A DNA stretch of 9,085 nt from an uncultured beta proteobacterium (GTDB lineage: Bacteria; Pseudomonadota; Gammaproteobacteria; Burkholderiales; Rhodocyclaceae), in contig CAIYYE010000418.1 of assembly GCA_903930395.1 (NCBI GenBank), positions 1 through 9,085 of the forward strand, read 5' to 3'. The notes beneath the pieces were generated by a model, which did no database searches, had not been told where the DNA came from, and saw nothing but the letters and a program-made list of their open reading frames with translations. Position 1 is the first letter of the stretch. Each line of letters starts with the position of its first letter. This document shows positions 6,576 through 9,085 of this stretch, in pieces. The position numbers and the translations under genes were made by a program.

Positions 6576-7583
6576 TTATTTCGTGGCGGCGAGGCGCAGG
6601 CCGAGCCGCAGGAATTCTTCCCAGATATTGCCGTGACCGATGCCCTTGGCTAGTCGGTCGATCTTGCCGGCATGTTGCAGCGCCGCTTCCAGTGCCGTGG
6701 TTGACAGGCGCTGCAAGGCTTTCTTTACCGGATTGGCGCGCGGTCCCCAGACTTTCGCATCCTTGAGCAGCATGTCGACCGGTTTGCCAGCATCCATGCC
6801 GGCGCGAATGATGGTCAGCGCCCTGATCTCTTCGCTCATTGCCCAAAGCACCAGCGGCGGCGCTTCGCCTTCCTGCATGAGGCCGTCGAGTGTCCGGGTC
6901 AGGCGGGCGATGTCGCCCGAGAGCAGGGCTTCGCGCAGGCCGTCGATGTCGTAGCGGGCGACATTGAGCACAGCGTCGCGAATCTGGGCCAGGCTCAACT
7001 GTCCAGTCGGGTAGAGCAGGCCGAGTTTCTGGATTTCCTGGTGCGCGGCGAGCAGGTTGCCTTCGACGCGCTCGGCGATGAACTTGAGGCTTTCCAGATC
7101 GGCGCCCTGCTGCTGGCGACGCAGGCGGCCGGCGATCCAGCCCGGCAGTTCGGCCAGCGGCGGAGCGATCAGTTTGATGGCGACGCCGGCATTGACCAGC
7201 GCCGTGAACCAGACGGCCTTTTCCTCGCGCCAGTCGAGTTCGGGCAGGGTGATGAGCAGAAGATTGTCCATCGACAGGTTCTGACACCATTGCTGCAGCG
7301 CCGCGCTGCCTTCCTTGCCCGGCTTGCCGGTGGGAATGCGCAAGTCGATCAGTTTTTTGTCGCCGAACAAGGACATGTTGCCGCCAGCAGCCAGAAGCTG
7401 GCCCCAGTCGAACTGCGGCAGGACGGTCAGTACTTCGCGCTCGCTGTAGCCTTGCTGCCGCGACTTGGCGCGGATGGCGTCGGCTGCCTCAATGACGAGC
7501 AGCGGATCGTCGCCGTAGAGGACGTAGAGCGGGCGCAGCTCGCGTTCGAGATGGCTCGCCAGCTGGTCGCCCTTGAGCAACAT
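6576..7583 (-). CDS. holA: DNA polymerase III delta subunit HolA
   Basis: Delta is the clamp-loader subunit that binds the beta sliding clamp and opens it. It works with delta-prime and the tau/gamma subunits at the replication fork. The 335 residues match the usual length (about 340). The start LLKGDQLASHLERELRPLYVLYGDDPLLVIEAADAIR is typical: the GDDPLL loop (about 24-29) is the family hallmark at the N-terminal AAA+-like domain. FGDKKLIDLRIPTGKPGK (about 73-90) lies in the same domain. The C-terminal collar domain ends with the NIWEEFLRLGLRL helix. Its ATG overlaps the lptE stop by one base (TAATG), with only a weak GAAGA ribosome site, so it is probably translated by ribosomes leaving lptE. 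It is the last gene of the leuS-lptE-holA unit and converges on the six-cysteine gene. Confidence 0.94.
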   Translation of the reverse strand: MLLKGDQLASHLERELRPLYVLYGDDPLLVIEAADAIRAKSRQQGYSEREVLTVLPQFDWGQLLAAGGNMSLFGDKKLIDLRIPTGKPGKEGSAALQQWCQNLSMDNLLLITLPELDWREEKAVWFTALVNAGVAIKLIAPPLAELPGWIAGRLRRQQQGADLESLKFIAERVEGNLLAAHQEIQKLGLLYPTGQLSLAQIRDAVLNVARYDIDGLREALLSGDIARLTRTLDGLMQEGEAPPLVLWAMSEEIRALTIIRAGMDAGKPVDMLLKDAKVWGPRANPVKKALQRLSTTALEAALQHAGKIDRLAKGIGHGNIWEEFLRLGLRLAATK

Positions 7584-8107
7584 TATTCTTCGTCTTCGAG
7601 GTCGGGATTCTTCGGCTTGACGATGCTCAGGCGGCGCATGATCTGATTGACCAGATCATTGTTCATGTCACGCCAGAGCAGGCCTTCTTCGAGATCCTTG
7701 GCGAGGACGTTGGAGTCGTCGAAAGAAATATCACGGGTCAGGGCGACTTCGTTGGCCGGGACCAGCACCTGCCCCTTCTGGTTGACCACCCGGAAGGTGT
7801 AGGTCAGCTGCAAACGGTATTCGCGCACGCGGCCCTGGGCGTTGACGCTGAGGATGTTCTTCTGGCGACTGTCGCCCAGCTGCTGGAAGATGGCCTCGGC
7901 CGATTTGGCGTCGTCGACTATCCGGGTGCTGCCACTGGCCCGGATGTAGCGTTGCAGCCAGATACTGACGTCAGCCGTGTCCGGCAAGGCGATATACATC
8001 GTCTTGTAGGGCAGGTTGCCGCTGCCCACGCCACGCAGATGGAAGCCGCACCCGGCGATGGTGGCGGCGATGATCAGGGCGAGAAGCAGGCGGAGCGGCG
8101 AACGCAT
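7583..8107 (-). CDS. lptE: LPS-assembly lipoprotein LptE
   Basis: LptE (formerly RlpB) is the outer-membrane lipoprotein that plugs the LptD barrel and helps insert lipopolysaccharide into the outer leaflet. The 174-residue precursor has a basic start (MRSPLR), a hydrophobic stretch (7-18) and a lipobox TIAGC with lipidated cysteine C20. The family signature CGFHLRG follows directly. The predicted beta-strand segment REYRLQLTYTFRVVNQKGQVL and the C-terminal DLVNQIMRRLSIV helix fit the family. Residues after the cysteine (GF) do not show an Asp+2 inner-membrane retention signal, consistent with outer-membrane sorting. It starts 11 bp after leuS with AAGGAAAG as ribosome site and overlaps holA by one base. 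This order is also found in enterobacteria. Confidence 0.95.
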   Translation of the reverse strand: MRSPLRLLLALIIAATIAGCGFHLRGVGSGNLPYKTMYIALPDTADVSIWLQRYIRASGSTRIVDDAKSAEAIFQQLGDSRQKNILSVNAQGRVREYRLQLTYTFRVVNQKGQVLVPANEVALTRDISFDDSNVLAKDLEEGLLWRDMNNDLVNQIMRRLSIVKPKNPDLEDEE

Positions 8108-8118
8108 GACGGCTTTCC

Positions 8119-9085
<967 letters not shown>

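Overview
The window is a stretch of GC-rich (roughly 60%) bacterial chromosome carrying mostly housekeeping genes. The order leuS-lptE-holA-proA, the divergent plsY/folB pair, a FolB ending in an AKLG..PGVKRVGV type tail and a Pseudomonas-like small-subunit catalase all point to a Betaproteobacterium. My guess is Rhodocyclales (Dechloromonas/Azonexus-like). The taxonomic call is inferred from remembered synteny and protein style, not from a search.

Layout, read along the minus strand from the right edge. Positions 9085-6576 hold a tightly packed operon of leuS (its 5' part lies outside the window), lptE (outer-membrane LPS assembly lipoprotein) and holA (DNA polymerase III delta). The lptE stop and the holA start overlap as TAATG. 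Next comes a lone plus-strand gene (6336-6575) for an unrecognised six-cysteine protein of 79 residues. It abuts the end of holA and is divergent from proA. Positions 6222-1844 hold a second minus-strand series that begins at a TATAAT promoter: proA (proline synthesis), gcdH (glutaryl-CoA dehydrogenase), ogt (DNA alkyl repair), xerD (chromosome dimer resolution) and ybaK (mischarged tRNA deacylase). Gaps are 27 bp, 52 bp, a 23-bp overlap and 9 bp, so one transcript could cover all five.

Positions 1847-825 hold folB (plus strand, folate synthesis), convergent with ybaK through a shared CTAG stop, and plsY (minus strand, phospholipid synthesis), divergent from folB. plsY ends at a clear UUCG-loop terminator (780-803). 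Beyond it lies an AT-rich regulatory island (about 700-770) with a tandem OxyR-like site. This feeds a minus-strand transcript carrying a 30-codon ORF with a strong Shine-Dalgarno sequence (566-658) and then katA, whose 3' part lies beyond position 1.

I found no mobile element, phage gene, CRISPR array, tRNA or rRNA. Most of the window is ordinary core genome. The parts worth a second look are the small ORF and OxyR-like control region ahead of katA, and the six-cysteine protein between holA and proA.
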